From contig NZ_CP124576.1 of NCBI RefSeq assembly GCF_000281715.2, positions 4,065,001 through 4,129,000 on the forward strand: 64,000 nt of DNA. Reading direction: 5' to 3'. Made by a program: the position numbers and the translations under genes. The notes beneath the pieces were generated by a model. The model ran no database searches. It was not told where the DNA came from and saw nothing but the letters and a program-made list of their open reading frames with translations. Each line of letters begins with the position of its first letter. Positions within the stretch are counted from its first letter, which is position 1. This document shows positions 29,459 to 37,879 of the stretch, piece by piece. Source of the stretch: Sphingobium sp. AP49 (GTDB taxonomy: Bacteria > Pseudomonadota > Alphaproteobacteria > Sphingomonadales > Sphingomonadaceae).

Positions 29459-30919
29459 ATGAACCGTCCCGATTTGATCCGTTTCCTCGCCCTGCCCCTG
29501 CTGGCCGCCGCCGCCATCCCGGCCGTCGCACAACCGCCGGCGGTGACACCGACCCAAAGCGCGCCACCAGCCGGCCAGGTCGTGCTGCCCCCGCCAATGG
29601 CCGTGATGCCGCCGCCAGTGCCACTGCCCGCACTGTCGCCCGCACAGGATGGCTGGGCCAATGAATGGCTCAAAACGGGCATGGCCGAAGGGCTGATGGC
29701 CCGCAGCAAACCCACCGCGCCGCTGCACGGCCAGGCGCTGTTGACGGCGATGCTGGATCGTGGCCGGGCGCTGAGCACCGGGCGTATCGAAGGCGCCGAC
29801 TTCCTGGAGGTCTGGGCGCTCCGCCCAACGCCCTTCGATCCGCGCCCCTCGCTCGCCAAGGCAATCGCCGAAGACCGCCTGCCGCAATGGGCGGCCAGCC
29901 TGACGCCGCCCTATTCGGGCTATGACGGCCTGCGCAAAGGCCTGGCCGTCTATGAAAAAATCCGCGACACTGGCGGCTGGCCCAGCCTGTCGGCCGGCGC
30001 CTCGCCCGACGTCGTTCGCGCCCGCCTGGCGCTGGAGGACAAGAGCGTTACCGGCACCGAGCCGCTGACCGCCGCCCTGCAGCGCGCCCAGCGCCGCTAT
30101 GGCCTCAACCCCACCGGCCTGCTCGACGCGCGCACCCTGACGGCGCTCAACGTCTCGGTCGATGACCGCATCGCCGCGATCATGGCCAATATGGAACGCT
30201 GGCGCTGGATGCCGCGCGAATTGCCGGTCAACCGCGTGCAGGTGAATATCGCCGCCGCTGTGCTGACCGTGTTCCAGGGTGACCAGCCGGTCACGTCGAT
30301 GCGCGCCGTCACCGGCAGCCCGACCAACCAGACGCCGATGCTGTCGTCCAACATTCATTCCATCGTGGTCAATCCGCCATGGAATGTGCCGATGTCGATC
30401 GCCAACAAGGAACTGTTCCCCAAGGGCCGGGCGACCCTGGCCAAGCAGGGTTACAAGATCATCAAGACGCCCGAGGGTGGCGAACGCATCGTCCAACCGG
30501 CCGGCCCGAACAGCGCGCTGGGCCGGCTGAAGTTCGATTTCAACAATCCCTTTGCCGTCTATCTCCACGACACGCCTTCTCGCGGCAAATTCTCCAGCTA
30601 TGACCGGCTGGCCAGCCATGGCTGCATTCGACTGGAAAAGCCGGTGTCCCTCGCCGAACTGATGGTCGCGAGCGACCCCAGCCTGTCGGGGCAGATCCAG
30701 ACGCTGATCGACACGAACAAGACCCAGCGCGTGTCGCTGCCCAGCCAGGTCGCCGTCTATCTGCTCTACTGGACTGCCTTTTCCAGCGCGAACGGCACGA
30801 TGAATTTTCGCGCCGATCCCTATGACTGGGACAAGCTGCTCGCTCAAAAAATCGAAGCCTCCAGCCGTCGCGCCGACCCCACCGCGGTCAATTCGACCGC
30901 CCCCGTATCGAAGGACTAA
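29459..30919 (+). CDS. L,D-transpeptidase, YcbB-like (scaffold plus PG-binding plus YkuD)
   Basis: 486 residues. A signal peptide (LIRFLALPLLAAAAIPAVAQ) precedes a proline-rich segment and a scaffold domain, a peptidoglycan-binding module around residues 180-230 (LQRAQRRYGLNPTGLLDART) and the YkuD catalytic domain. The catalytic motif is LHDTPSRGKF followed by ASHGCIRLEKPVSLAELM with Cys389. It forms 3-3 crosslinks between meso-diaminopimelate residues in the periplasm. A small lipoprotein gene follows after 4 bp. Confidence 0.9.
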   Translation: MNRPDLIRFLALPLLAAAAIPAVAQPPAVTPTQSAPPAGQVVLPPPMAVMPPPVPLPALSPAQDGWANEWLKTGMAEGLMARSKPTAPLHGQALLTAMLDRGRALSTGRIEGADFLEVWALRPTPFDPRPSLAKAIAEDRLPQWAASLTPPYSGYDGLRKGLAVYEKIRDTGGWPSLSAGASPDVVRARLALEDKSVTGTEPLTAALQRAQRRYGLNPTGLLDARTLTALNVSVDDRIAAIMANMERWRWMPRELPVNRVQVNIAAAVLTVFQGDQPVTSMRAVTGSPTNQTPMLSSNIHSIVVNPPWNVPMSIANKELFPKGRATLAKQGYKIIKTPEGGERIVQPAGPNSALGRLKFDFNNPFAVYLHDTPSRGKFSSYDRLASHGCIRLEKPVSLAELMVASDPSLSGQIQTLIDTNKTQRVSLPSQVAVYLLYWTAFSSANGTMNFRADPYDWDKLLAQKIEASSRRADPTAVNSTAPVSKD

Positions 30920-30923
30920 GCCC

Positions 30924-31247
30924 ATGCGCGCCCTGCCCCGCACTCTCGCCTTCGCCGCCCTGTCCGGTGCCCTGTTCCTCGCCGCCTGCGGCAAGAAGGA
31001 AGAGGAAGCCGTGCCCGCGACCAATAATCTGGTCGAACCGCCGGTCGAAAATGTCATCATCGACGAGCCCGATGCGCCGATGCCCGAACCCAGCAATGAT
31101 GCTGTTGCGACTCCAGCGCCGCCGCCCAGCATTTCGGAACAGCAGCAGATCCAGGACGATGCCGAAGCCAGCGGCATGACCTCGCGATTGCGCGAAAACG
31201 GTGAGGAGAGCCAGGCAACGGACGAGCCGGGCAATTCGAGCATGTGA
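30924..31247 (+). CDS. Small acidic lipoprotein
   Basis: 107 residues. The signal peptide ends in the lipobox LAAC (Cys at about 19), followed by GKKEEEAVPATNNLVEPPVE and a proline/glutamate-rich, low-complexity tail with no recognisable domain. It lies 4 bp downstream of the L,D-transpeptidase and upstream of a second L,D-transpeptidase, so an envelope role is plausible. A linker or anchor for cell-wall enzymes is only a guess. Confidence 0.72.
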   Translation: MRALPRTLAFAALSGALFLAACGKKEEEAVPATNNLVEPPVENVIIDEPDAPMPEPSNDAVATPAPPPSISEQQQIQDDAEASGMTSRLRENGEESQATDEPGNSSM

Positions 31248-31254
31248 CAAGAGC

Positions 31255-31278
31255 CGCCCCCGTCTTGGAGCGGGGGCG
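31255..31278. terminator. Hairpin between lipoprotein and second transpeptidase genes
   Basis: Arms CGCCCCCG (31255-31262) and CGGGGGCG (31271-31278) with an 8-base loop. There is no proper U tract afterwards (TCGATTTGA), so it may be a weak terminator or an mRNA-stabilising stem. Confidence 0.4.
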
Positions 31279-31299
31279 TCGATTTGATATAGACGGCGC

Positions 31300-31983
31300 A
31301 TGGATCGCCGCAATTTCACGAAGTTCGCTTTAAGCGGACTCGCTCTTTCGTTTTTGACCGACAGTGTAGGCAAGGCCGCACTACCGGTAGCGCCTGAACC
31401 AGCGAACCCGCTTCCGGTTCCCGCGCAGCCATCTGCTGCACCGATTTTCTCGCGCAAGCCCTATGCGCTGCTGCTGGAGGAGGCCAAGGCCGCGCTTGAC
31501 CAGCATGCCGCCTCCTTCACCCTGCGTGATCGCATCGCGATCGCGGATTTCAACGCGCCGTCGAAGGAATTCCGTTTCCATCTCGTCGATCTGATCAGCG
31601 GTCAGGCCAGTTCCTATCTCGTCTCGCACGGGCGTGGATCAGACCCGGGCCATTCAGGCTGGCTGCAGAGCTTCTCCAACGAGCCCAATTCGCTCGCCAG
31701 TTCCTCCGGCGCCTACAAGACATTGACCGTCTATGACGGCCAGCATGGCCGGTCGATGCGTCTCGCCGGGCTCGACCTGCAGAATAACAATGCGGAAATG
31801 CGCGCGATCGTCATCCATGGCGCCGATTATGTCAGCGAGGATCATGTCGCCGCCTGGGGCAAGTGCGGCCGCAGCGAAGGCTGTTTCGCAGTCGCCCGCC
31901 ACATGGTGCCGCAGGTGCTGGGCATGCTCGGCCCGGGCCGCATGGTCTATGCCAACAAGATCACCGGCATGATCGAAGCCTGA
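31300..31983 (+). CDS. YkuD_2-family murein L,D-transpeptidase with Tat-like signal
   Basis: 227 residues. The start MDRRNFTKFALSGLALSFL has a twin-arginine-like motif (RRNFTK) and a hydrophobic core, suggesting Tat rather than Sec export. The catalytic region is IVIHGADYVSEDHVAAWGKC followed by GRSEGCFAVARH, the His and Cys pair of the YkuD_2 domain. It differs from the gene two positions upstream, so this locus holds two unrelated L,D-transpeptidase types. It probably crosslinks or trims murein in the periplasm. Confidence 0.82.
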   Translation: MDRRNFTKFALSGLALSFLTDSVGKAALPVAPEPANPLPVPAQPSAAPIFSRKPYALLLEEAKAALDQHAASFTLRDRIAIADFNAPSKEFRFHLVDLISGQASSYLVSHGRGSDPGHSGWLQSFSNEPNSLASSSGAYKTLTVYDGQHGRSMRLAGLDLQNNNAEMRAIVIHGADYVSEDHVAAWGKCGRSEGCFAVARHMVPQVLGMLGPGRMVYANKITGMIEA

Positions 31984-31990
31984 TCGGATA

Positions 31991-32018
31991 GGCCTCGCCC
32001 GGATCAACGGGCGAGGCC
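31991..32018. terminator. Terminator-like hairpin, convergent genes
   Basis: Perfect 11-bp arms GGCCTCGCCCG (31991-32001) and CGGGCGAGGCC (32008-32018), loop GATCAA, located between two convergent genes. The flanking T runs are short (ATTCATTC), so strength is uncertain. Confidence 0.6.
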
Positions 32019-32024
32019 ATTCAT

Positions 32025-32750
32025 TCAGCCGGCCTTGGCGCCGCCCAGCGCCTGGGCAGCGGGCTTGTTCGAGGCATCGACCGTGCCATCGGCCAGCATC
32101 GCCTTGCTCATCGCTACTGCTTCGGTCTGGAGTCCGGTGTCTCCGGTCGCCTGGCTGGCACCGATCAGGGCGGAGAGAAGAATATTCTTCGTCACCGGAT
32201 CGGCCATGTTTTCACCAGCGGATTTGCGGGCCAGACTAAGCGCCTCCTGATAGAGTGGCGCAGATCCGGCCTTGTCCTGCGCACCCAGCTTCTGGTTGCC
32301 GAGCTGGATCAGGATGCCCGCCAGAATGTTGCGGCTGGCCGCATCGGCCGGCTTGGCCTCCACCAGCTTGCGCCAGTGCGGCAGGGATTCGCCATAAAGC
32401 GCAATCACCTGGTCCATCTTGCCCAGCGCGCCCTGCGCGGCGGCATCGGCATAAAGGGCATTGGCGAGGAAATTGACATTGTCGATCTTGCTCGGATCGA
32501 CCTCGACTGCGGTGCGGATGGCCGGCAGGGCGGCTTCATATTTGGCGACGGCGGTGGCGTTGTCGCCGGCCTGCTGGGCGGTCTGGCCAGCCGTGAAATC
32601 GGTGACGGCCTGGTTGAAGGCCGTGATCTGCGCGGGGCTCATCTGGCCGGCGGCGGGGGCAGCGCTGGCTGCGGGGGCCGGTTGGGCGAGAGCCGGAACG
32701 GCCAGGGTGGAAAGGGCAATGAAGGCAGGAACCAAAAGGCGGGACTGCAA
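32025..32750 (-). CDS. Periplasmic tetratricopeptide-like protein
   Basis: About 241 residues from a TTG at 32750 with GAGGAG nine bases upstream. The start LQSRLLVPAFIALSTLAVPA is a signal peptide, so the protein is probably periplasmic. The rest is alpha-helical with TPR-like spacing: DFTAGQTAQQAGDNATAVAK, YGESLPHWRKLVEAKPADAA, YQEALSLARKSAGENMADPV. No catalytic motif is visible. A protein-interaction scaffold role is the best inference. It is convergent with the YkuD_2 gene. Confidence 0.75.
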   Translation of the reverse strand: MQSRLLVPAFIALSTLAVPALAQPAPAASAAPAAGQMSPAQITAFNQAVTDFTAGQTAQQAGDNATAVAKYEAALPAIRTAVEVDPSKIDNVNFLANALYADAAAQGALGKMDQVIALYGESLPHWRKLVEAKPADAASRNILAGILIQLGNQKLGAQDKAGSAPLYQEALSLARKSAGENMADPVTKNILLSALIGASQATGDTGLQTEAVAMSKAMLADGTVDASNKPAAQALGGAKAG

Positions 32751-32848
32751 GGTCAGGGACTCCTCGGTCGTTGATCCGATGTGGCGAACGCAGGAAGGGC
32801 ATCCGCCAACATGAGAATGAACGAACGAGCATCCTCGTTCCCAGCCCT

Positions 32849-33544
32849 TCAGGCTCGCGCCATCGCGCAAAAGGCTCGACCCGTGGCAAACTCGCCCGCG
32901 CGGTGCGCCGAACGGGCCAGCGCCTCGGCATCCTCGCCCCACTGTTCTGCCTGCCAGCGCTCGTCGATCTCGGTCGCTGCCCAAATGGTATCGACGTCGA
33001 ATGCCCCTTCCAGCACGGCCAGGCCGCAGACCAGCGAGCCGCTGAGCGTCACCAGCCGCGACAGGCCGGCGAGCGTGAAGGGGTCGAACGCATCAACCAC
33101 TGCCGACAGCCGCTCCAGCGTCTCATCAGGCTGGGCGACATGAATGATACCGCGCGTGGTGACGAAGGCCACATCATAACGCGTGCGCGCCCAGTCGAGC
33201 AGCGGATCCCAGGCCGCCGCCTGCCGCGCGACGAACACCTCCGGTCCTTCGGCGCGGTAGCAGAGCATGTCGGTGCCGCCATATTCGGCGATATCGGCTG
33301 CGAACTTGGCACGATTGTCGACGATATGATCAATCGCCGCATTGGCCAGGCCGGTAAAGGCCATGGTTGCGGGATCGACCGTCTCGCCCTGGTCGCGCCA
33401 TTCCTGCGCCACCGCTTCGGCCAGCACCGCATTGGGCAGCGCCAGTTCAGCGCGGGCCGGCGTGCGCACCGCACGGCCATCCAGCCGGATCGCAAAACCA
33501 GCCTCGACCGGCTCGACGGTCACATCCTTGTAGAAACGCTTCAT
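32849..33544 (-). CDS. ATP12-family F1-ATPase chaperone
   Basis: 231 residues. The family core is clear: MKRFYKDVTVEPVEAGFAIR, VRTPARAELALPNAVLAEAV, MLCYRAEGPEVF and FDVDTIWAATEIDERWQAEQ. Mitochondrial ATP12 binds the alpha subunit of F1 during assembly; alphaproteobacterial homologues are presumed to do the same. The ATG at 33544 overlaps the stop of the gene upstream (ATGA). Cytosolic, no signal peptide. Confidence 0.92.
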   Translation of the reverse strand: MKRFYKDVTVEPVEAGFAIRLDGRAVRTPARAELALPNAVLAEAVAQEWRDQGETVDPATMAFTGLANAAIDHIVDNRAKFAADIAEYGGTDMLCYRAEGPEVFVARQAAAWDPLLDWARTRYDVAFVTTRGIIHVAQPDETLERLSAVVDAFDPFTLAGLSRLVTLSGSLVCGLAVLEGAFDVDTIWAATEIDERWQAEQWGEDAEALARSAHRAGEFATGRAFCAMARA

Positions 33545-33795
33545 GGACGGCTCCGCTTGAACAGCGCCAGCATCAGGCGTGGCACGACCACGAACTGGAA
33601 CAGGCCGACCAGCACCATGATGATGCCAAATGCCTTGGCCTTGTCGCCCTGCACCCAGGAAAAGCGCTGCATGATGGCGAGGAAGCCGAACATGACGAGG
33701 AAAGCGCCCGACAGGCGGAACAGCCCGATCGCGAAATGGCGCTGGCGTGCAATCTTTTCCGGATCGACCGGCGGGATGGGAGGCATGTCGTTCAT
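33541..33795 (-). CDS. Small two-helix membrane protein
   Basis: 84 residues with two hydrophobic helices (AIGLFRLSGAFLVMFGFLAI and GIIMVLVGLFQFVVVPRLML) and charged ends. It sits between the HAD phosphatase and ATP12 genes and overlaps both by four bases (ATGA), so all three are translationally coupled. Unknown family; its conservation next to ATP12 would suggest a membrane role. Confidence 0.72.
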   Translation of the reverse strand: MNDMPPIPPVDPEKIARQRHFAIGLFRLSGAFLVMFGFLAIMQRFSWVQGDKAKAFGIIMVLVGLFQFVVVPRLMLALFKRSRP

Positions 33796-34451
33796 GGCGC
33801 GTCGATATGACGGCGGAGTTGCGCGCTGTCCATCGCCACCGCATGGGCGCCCGCCTGCGCCAGTTCCGCGGGGGCATGATAGCCCCAGCCGACGCCGATC
33901 GTGCGCGTGCCGGCGGCCAATCCCATGTCGATGTCGAAATGGGTGTCACCGATCATCACGGTGGATTCCGGCACCGCGCCCGCCTCCGCCATCGCCTGCA
34001 ACAGCATCGAGGGATGCGGCTTGGACGGGTGACGATCGGCGGTCTGCAGCGTCACGAAATGCTGCGCCAGATCATGATGGGCGAGGCACAGGTTGAGCCC
34101 GCGATCGGACTTGCCGGTGGCGACCCCCAGCAGCCAGCCGGCCGCATCCAGATCCCGCACCAGATCGGCGATGCCCGGGTAGAGCGGTTCGGACACGGCA
34201 TTGGCGCTGCGCAGGGCGTGGAACGCCGCCTTGTAGCGATCGGTCAGCAGGTCGTGATAGTCCGACGCGGCATCGGGCAGCAGCCTGGCCATCGCATGGG
34301 GCAGCGACAAACCGACGATCGACAGGATCGCCAGCCGGTCGGGCGGCACCAGCTTCTCGCTCTCAAAGGCGCGGGCCATGGCAGTGCAGATGCTGTGCTG
34401 ACTGTCGACCAGCGTGCCGTCGCAATCGAACACGGCCAGGCGGTTGCTCAT
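33792..34451 (-). CDS. HAD-IA hydrolase, phosphoglycolate-phosphatase-like
   Basis: 219 residues. Motif I is LAVFDCDGTLVDSQ (catalytic Asp pair), motif II GVATGKSDRGL, motif III lysine SKPHPSMLLQAM, and motif IV MIGDTHFDIDMGLAAG. This is the Gph/PPase-like HAD-IA subfamily. It dephosphorylates a small phospho-metabolite; the exact substrate cannot be told. First gene of the coupled three-gene group, 9 bp after the pseudouridine synthase stop. Confidence 0.88.
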   Translation of the reverse strand: MSNRLAVFDCDGTLVDSQHSICTAMARAFESEKLVPPDRLAILSIVGLSLPHAMARLLPDAASDYHDLLTDRYKAAFHALRSANAVSEPLYPGIADLVRDLDAAGWLLGVATGKSDRGLNLCLAHHDLAQHFVTLQTADRHPSKPHPSMLLQAMAEAGAVPESTVMIGDTHFDIDMGLAAGTRTIGVGWGYHAPAELAQAGAHAVAMDSAQLRRHIDAP

Positions 34452-34460
34452 GCCCCCGCC

Positions 34461-35804
34461 CTATTTCTCGCCCCGGCCGCGCCGTTCGCCACGCCGTTCC
34501 TTGCGGACCAGCTTGGCATGCGCCCTGGCAAATTTCTTCTCATCCTCGCGCGTCGGGGTGCGATCGATCTCGTCATCCAGCGGCATGTCGCCCAGCGACA
34601 GGTCGAAGCCTAGCGAGACGAGGCTGGCGAGGAAATGCTCGGGCAGCTCAGCCTTCACATCGATCCGTCCACCATCGGGATGATCGACGCGGATGCGGCG
34701 GGCATGAAGGTGCATCTTGCGGCTGATCGAACCGGAGAGGAAGCTCTCCTTGCCGCCATATTTGCCGTCGCCGACCAACGGGTGGCCGATGGCCGCCATA
34801 TGGACGCGCAACTGGTGCGTACGGCCGGTGTAGGGCTGCAACTCGACCCAGGCGGCGCGATTACCGGCGCGCTCGATCACGCGATAGCGGGTACGTGCCG
34901 GCAGGCCTTCGGCCTCGTCCACATGCATCTTTTCGCCGCCGGTGCCCGGCTGCTTGGCGATCGGCAATTCGATCATCCCGTCGTTGATCGACGGCACCCC
35001 GATGACGATCGCCCAATAGACCTTGCGCGCGGTGCGACTGGAAAAGGCCTTGGCGAAATGGGCGGCCGAGCGGCTCGATCGGGCGATCAGCAGCGCGCCC
35101 GACGTATCCTTGTCGAGCCGGTGGACCAGCTTGGGCCGGGATTCGGCATCGAAGATCAGCCCGTCGAGCAGACGGTCGACATGCTCGTCCGTCTTGGTTC
35201 CGCCCTGGGTGGCGAGGCCCGGCGGCTTGTTGATGACGATCGCCTGCTTGTCGCGATGGATCACCATGTCCTGGACATAGGCGATCTCGTCCTCGGTCAG
35301 GTCGATCACCCGGACGCGCTTGGGCTTGTCCGCCGGCGCCGCCTTGGGCTCGGCCGGTGGCACGCGGATCATCTGGCCTTCGGCGATGCGATCGCCCGGT
35401 GCGGCGCGCGCGCCATCGACGCGCAACTGACCGGTGCGCGACCAGCGCGACACGATGTTGAAGCCGACATCGGGCAGATGCCGCTGGAACCAGCGGTCGA
35501 GGCGAATGCCGTCATCATCGGCCTGCACGCGATATTGCCGCACGTCGAGGCTGACGCCCTTGGCGGGGTTGGGCTTGGCTGCAACCGCTGGGGCCGGAGC
35601 GGCTGCCTTGGCCACGGGCGCCCGGGTGCGGGGCTTGGCCGCCGGCTTGAACGGCTTGTCGCCATCCTTCTTGCGCGCGCTCGCCGCCTTGGCGCCGCCG
35701 CGGGCACGACCGGGCGCCCCACTGCGGCCGCCGGGTTTCGTGGCACCGCCGGGCTTGCCACCGCGTGCCGGACCACCGGATTTGCCGGGAGGACGCCCCT
35801 TCAT
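34461..35804 (-). CDS. RluA-family pseudouridine synthase with long basic N-terminal extension
   Basis: 447 residues, longer than the usual ~310-350. Residues 1-82 are a low-complexity Gly/Lys/Ala/Pro-rich, strongly basic tail (KSGGPARGGKPGGATKPGG and similar). An S4-like RNA-binding domain starts near residue 95 (IRLDRWFQRHLPDVGF), and the catalytic RluA motif KLVHRLDKDTSGALLIARS contains the essential aspartate. The C-terminal TGRTHQLRVHMAAIGHPLVG is also conserved. It isomerises uridine in rRNA or tRNA. Its start overlaps crcB (ATGA). Confidence 0.9.
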   Translation of the reverse strand: MKGRPPGKSGGPARGGKPGGATKPGGRSGAPGRARGGAKAASARKKDGDKPFKPAAKPRTRAPVAKAAAPAPAVAAKPNPAKGVSLDVRQYRVQADDDGIRLDRWFQRHLPDVGFNIVSRWSRTGQLRVDGARAAPGDRIAEGQMIRVPPAEPKAAPADKPKRVRVIDLTEDEIAYVQDMVIHRDKQAIVINKPPGLATQGGTKTDEHVDRLLDGLIFDAESRPKLVHRLDKDTSGALLIARSSRSAAHFAKAFSSRTARKVYWAIVIGVPSINDGMIELPIAKQPGTGGEKMHVDEAEGLPARTRYRVIERAGNRAAWVELQPYTGRTHQLRVHMAAIGHPLVGDGKYGGKESFLSGSISRKMHLHARRIRVDHPDGGRIDVKAELPEHFLASLVSLGFDLSLGDMPLDDEIDRTPTREDEKKFARAHAKLVRKERRGERRGRGEK

Positions 35805-36187
35805 GCCATTGCACTCCGCATCATAGTAAGACCCAGCGCCAGCGCGGCCACCGCGCCAATCACCGAAAAGAGGGCATAGGCGAGCGCCATGCCGATCTGG
35901 CCGCGCTCGATCATCAGCATCGTCTCCAGGCTGAAGGAGGAAAAGGTGGTAAAGCCACCCATCAGGCCGACGCCCAGCAGCAGGCGCATCGGCTCGCCCG
36001 AGACGGCGCTGCCGCGCGCCAGCCAGCCGGCGAGCAGGCCCATGGCGAAACCGCCGATCAGATTGGCGGCAAAAGTGCCCCAGGGCCAGGCCGCACCGGG
36101 CGCCATCAGCCCGGCGAAACGGCCAAGCTGGTAGCGCAGCAGGCTGCCCATTGCGCCGCCGCCCATAACAAGAAAGATATTGGTCAT
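35801..36187 (-). CDS. crcB: Fluoride efflux channel CrcB (Fluc)
   Basis: 128 residues with four membrane helices. Conserved Fluc blocks: MGGGAMGSLLRYQLGRF near the start, GTFAANLIGGFAMG with the central Asn, and LLGVGLMGGFTTFSSFSLET, the signature of the anion pore. It exports fluoride as a dual-topology dimer. The ATG at 36187 is used. Its stop overlaps the RluA-family start by four bases. I found no fluoride riboswitch upstream. Confidence 0.93.
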   Translation of the reverse strand: MTNIFLVMGGGAMGSLLRYQLGRFAGLMAPGAAWPWGTFAANLIGGFAMGLLAGWLARGSAVSGEPMRLLLGVGLMGGFTTFSSFSLETMLMIERGQIGMALAYALFSVIGAVAALALGLTMMRSAMA

Positions 36188-36231
36188 GCTTTTCGCCCTA
36201 TCGCGATTCCGCAAAAGGGGAAAGGACGCAT

Positions 36232-37194
36232 TCAGGCAGCGATGCTGGCTTCCGCCGGGACCGGACGGCGATGGACGGCAATGCAACTGAGGACCGAGAG
36301 GATCACCAGGACGAAAGCGGCGCCTTCGAGCGGGGTCGGCAGGCGCGCTTCCCAGAGGAAAGCGTAGAGCAGCGCAAAGCCGGTCTCGAACAAAATCATC
36401 TGCCCCACCATGGTCAGCGGCAACAGCCGGGTCATATGGTTCCACAGCGCATTGCCGACGATCGAGGCGAACAGGGCCACGGCGATGACCACGGCGGCAA
36501 AGCGGCTCCAGTCGGCCACCGCATGCGGGCCGCCGCCCAGCACCGGCAACAGTGGCAGGAACAACAGCGCCTGCGCCCCGGTGGCAAGGCCGATCAGGAA
36601 ATTCCAATCCTGAGAGCCGATCCCCTCCATCCGCCGCAGCCAATGGTTATTGCCGATTGCAAAGGCGGTCCAGGAGATGAGCGCGCCGACCGCGCAGGCA
36701 AAGCCGATGACCCGCGTCGCCACGGCGCCTCCACCGGGCAGGACGATCGCCTGCCAGCCGATGCACAAAGCTCCGGCAACGCAGAGCAGCAACGAGGGCG
36801 CCAACTGGCGCAGCGGCACGGCGCCCACCTGCCGGCTACCGACGATCGTGACGGCAACCGGCAGGAAGCCAACCACCAGCGACGTCATGGCAATGCCGCC
36901 CATCTGCACCGCGCTCACCAGCAGCACATAGTAAAAGAGGTTGCCCGCCAACGCGAGCCAGGCCAGCGCCCATAATATGCGCGGCGTCAGCAACGGCCGG
37001 ATCGCGTGCCAGCGCGGCGCGACCAGCAGCGCAGACATCAGGCCATAGGCGAGGTATCGGCCGATCGCCTGTTCAAGCGGACTGAAACCGGGCACGATTT
37101 CGGGCGCCAGGAAAACGAGCCCCCAGAGCGCCCCCGCCCCTGCGCCGCAGAAGATACCGGCCAGGATCGTACCTGGCTGTCGTGACTGGTTCAT
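36232..37194 (-). CDS. DMT/EamA-family transporter
   Basis: About 320 residues, ten hydrophobic helices in two EamA repeats. The start IFCGAGAGALWGLVFLAPEI and the mid-section FACAVGALISWTAFAIGNNH are the two repeat beginnings. It probably exports a small metabolite or amino acid. The gene is divergent from an Lrp/AsnC regulator with a 103-bp spacer, the common arrangement for an amino acid exporter controlled by its neighbour; this is inference. Confidence 0.85.
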   Translation of the reverse strand: MNQSRQPGTILAGIFCGAGAGALWGLVFLAPEIVPGFSPLEQAIGRYLAYGLMSALLVAPRWHAIRPLLTPRILWALAWLALAGNLFYYVLLVSAVQMGGIAMTSLVVGFLPVAVTIVGSRQVGAVPLRQLAPSLLLCVAGALCIGWQAIVLPGGGAVATRVIGFACAVGALISWTAFAIGNNHWLRRMEGIGSQDWNFLIGLATGAQALLFLPLLPVLGGGPHAVADWSRFAAVVIAVALFASIVGNALWNHMTRLLPLTMVGQMILFETGFALLYAFLWEARLPTPLEGAAFVLVILSVLSCIAVHRRPVPAEASIAA

Positions 37195-37265
37195 GCCCGC
37201 ATTCCGCCCGTCCAAAGTTCAGGCCATGGGAAATATCATCATAGAGGTGAGAAAGGCGCTCTTGA

Positions 37266-37277
37266 TTGGCCAGCCAA
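37266..37277. promoter_or_regulatory. Palindrome between divergent DMT and Lrp genes
   Basis: TTGGCCAGCCAA is an inverted repeat (arms TTGGC and GCCAA) in the shared spacer, 20 bp before the Lrp start. A possible regulator binding site; no binding evidence. Confidence 0.25.
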
Positions 37278-37297
37278 ATGCAACAATTACTCATATC

Positions 37298-37774
37298 ATG
37301 GCTGAAACCATCCCCAAGCTCGACGATTTCGACCGGGCGATCCTACGCCTGGTCCAGCGCGACAACCGCATGCCCCAGCGCGCGATCGCCGAAGCGGTCA
37401 ACCTGTCGACCGCCGCCTTGCAGCGCCGCATCGCCGCCATGGAGCGCAGCGGCGTGATCGTCCGCAACGTCGCGATCGTCGATCCCGATCAGGTGGGACT
37501 GGGCGTCACATCGATCGTCGAAGTCAATCTGGTCGATGAGAAGGCCGCCCGCGTCGACAAAGCCAAGCAGCTGTTCCGCGACGCCCCCGAAGTCCAGCAA
37601 TGCTATTATGTCACCGGTGGCCGCAGCTTCATCATGCTGATCGTCGCGCCCGACATGCGCAGCTATGAAGCGATCACCCGCCGCCTGTTCGCGGAGAATG
37701 AATCGGTCGCCAGCTATCACAGCTATCTGGCGCTCAACCGGGTGAAGGCGGGTATGGAACTGGTCATCCCCTGA
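37298..37774 (+). CDS. Lrp/AsnC-family transcriptional regulator
   Basis: 158 residues. An N-terminal AsnC-type helix-turn-helix, LDDFDRAILRLVQRDNRMPQ then RAIAEAVNLSTAALQRRIAA, is followed by the RAM ligand-binding domain (VGLGVTSIVEVNL, APEVQQCYYVTGGRSFIMLI). It probably responds to an amino acid and controls the divergent DMT exporter. The ATG at 37298 is chosen because the HTH begins soon after; longer in-frame upstream sequence is not conserved. Confidence 0.9.
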   Translation: MAETIPKLDDFDRAILRLVQRDNRMPQRAIAEAVNLSTAALQRRIAAMERSGVIVRNVAIVDPDQVGLGVTSIVEVNLVDEKAARVDKAKQLFRDAPEVQQCYYVTGGRSFIMLIVAPDMRSYEAITRRLFAENESVASYHSYLALNRVKAGMELVIP

Positions 37775-37832
37775 AGGTGGGGGCCATTTGCGGCATATGC
37801 CGACGTCGCCCCGCCGACGAGACGCAAAAAAG

Positions 37833-37858
37833 GGGAGGCCTCGCAACCGAGGCCTCCC
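37833..37858. terminator. Bidirectional terminator (lrp / arylsulfatase)
   Basis: Arms GGGAGGCCTCG (37833-37843) and CGAGGCCTCCC (37848-37858), loop CAAC. It has an A tract on the left (CAAAAAAG) and T-rich sequence on the right (TGATTTTAT), so it can stop transcription from both convergent genes. Confidence 0.82.
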
Positions 37859-37879
37859 TGATTTTATCCTGACGCAGGA

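Noticed and set aside
36188..36231. Possible fluoride riboswitch upstream of crcB
   Set aside because: The gap is only 44 bp and I see no crcB-motif core sequence.
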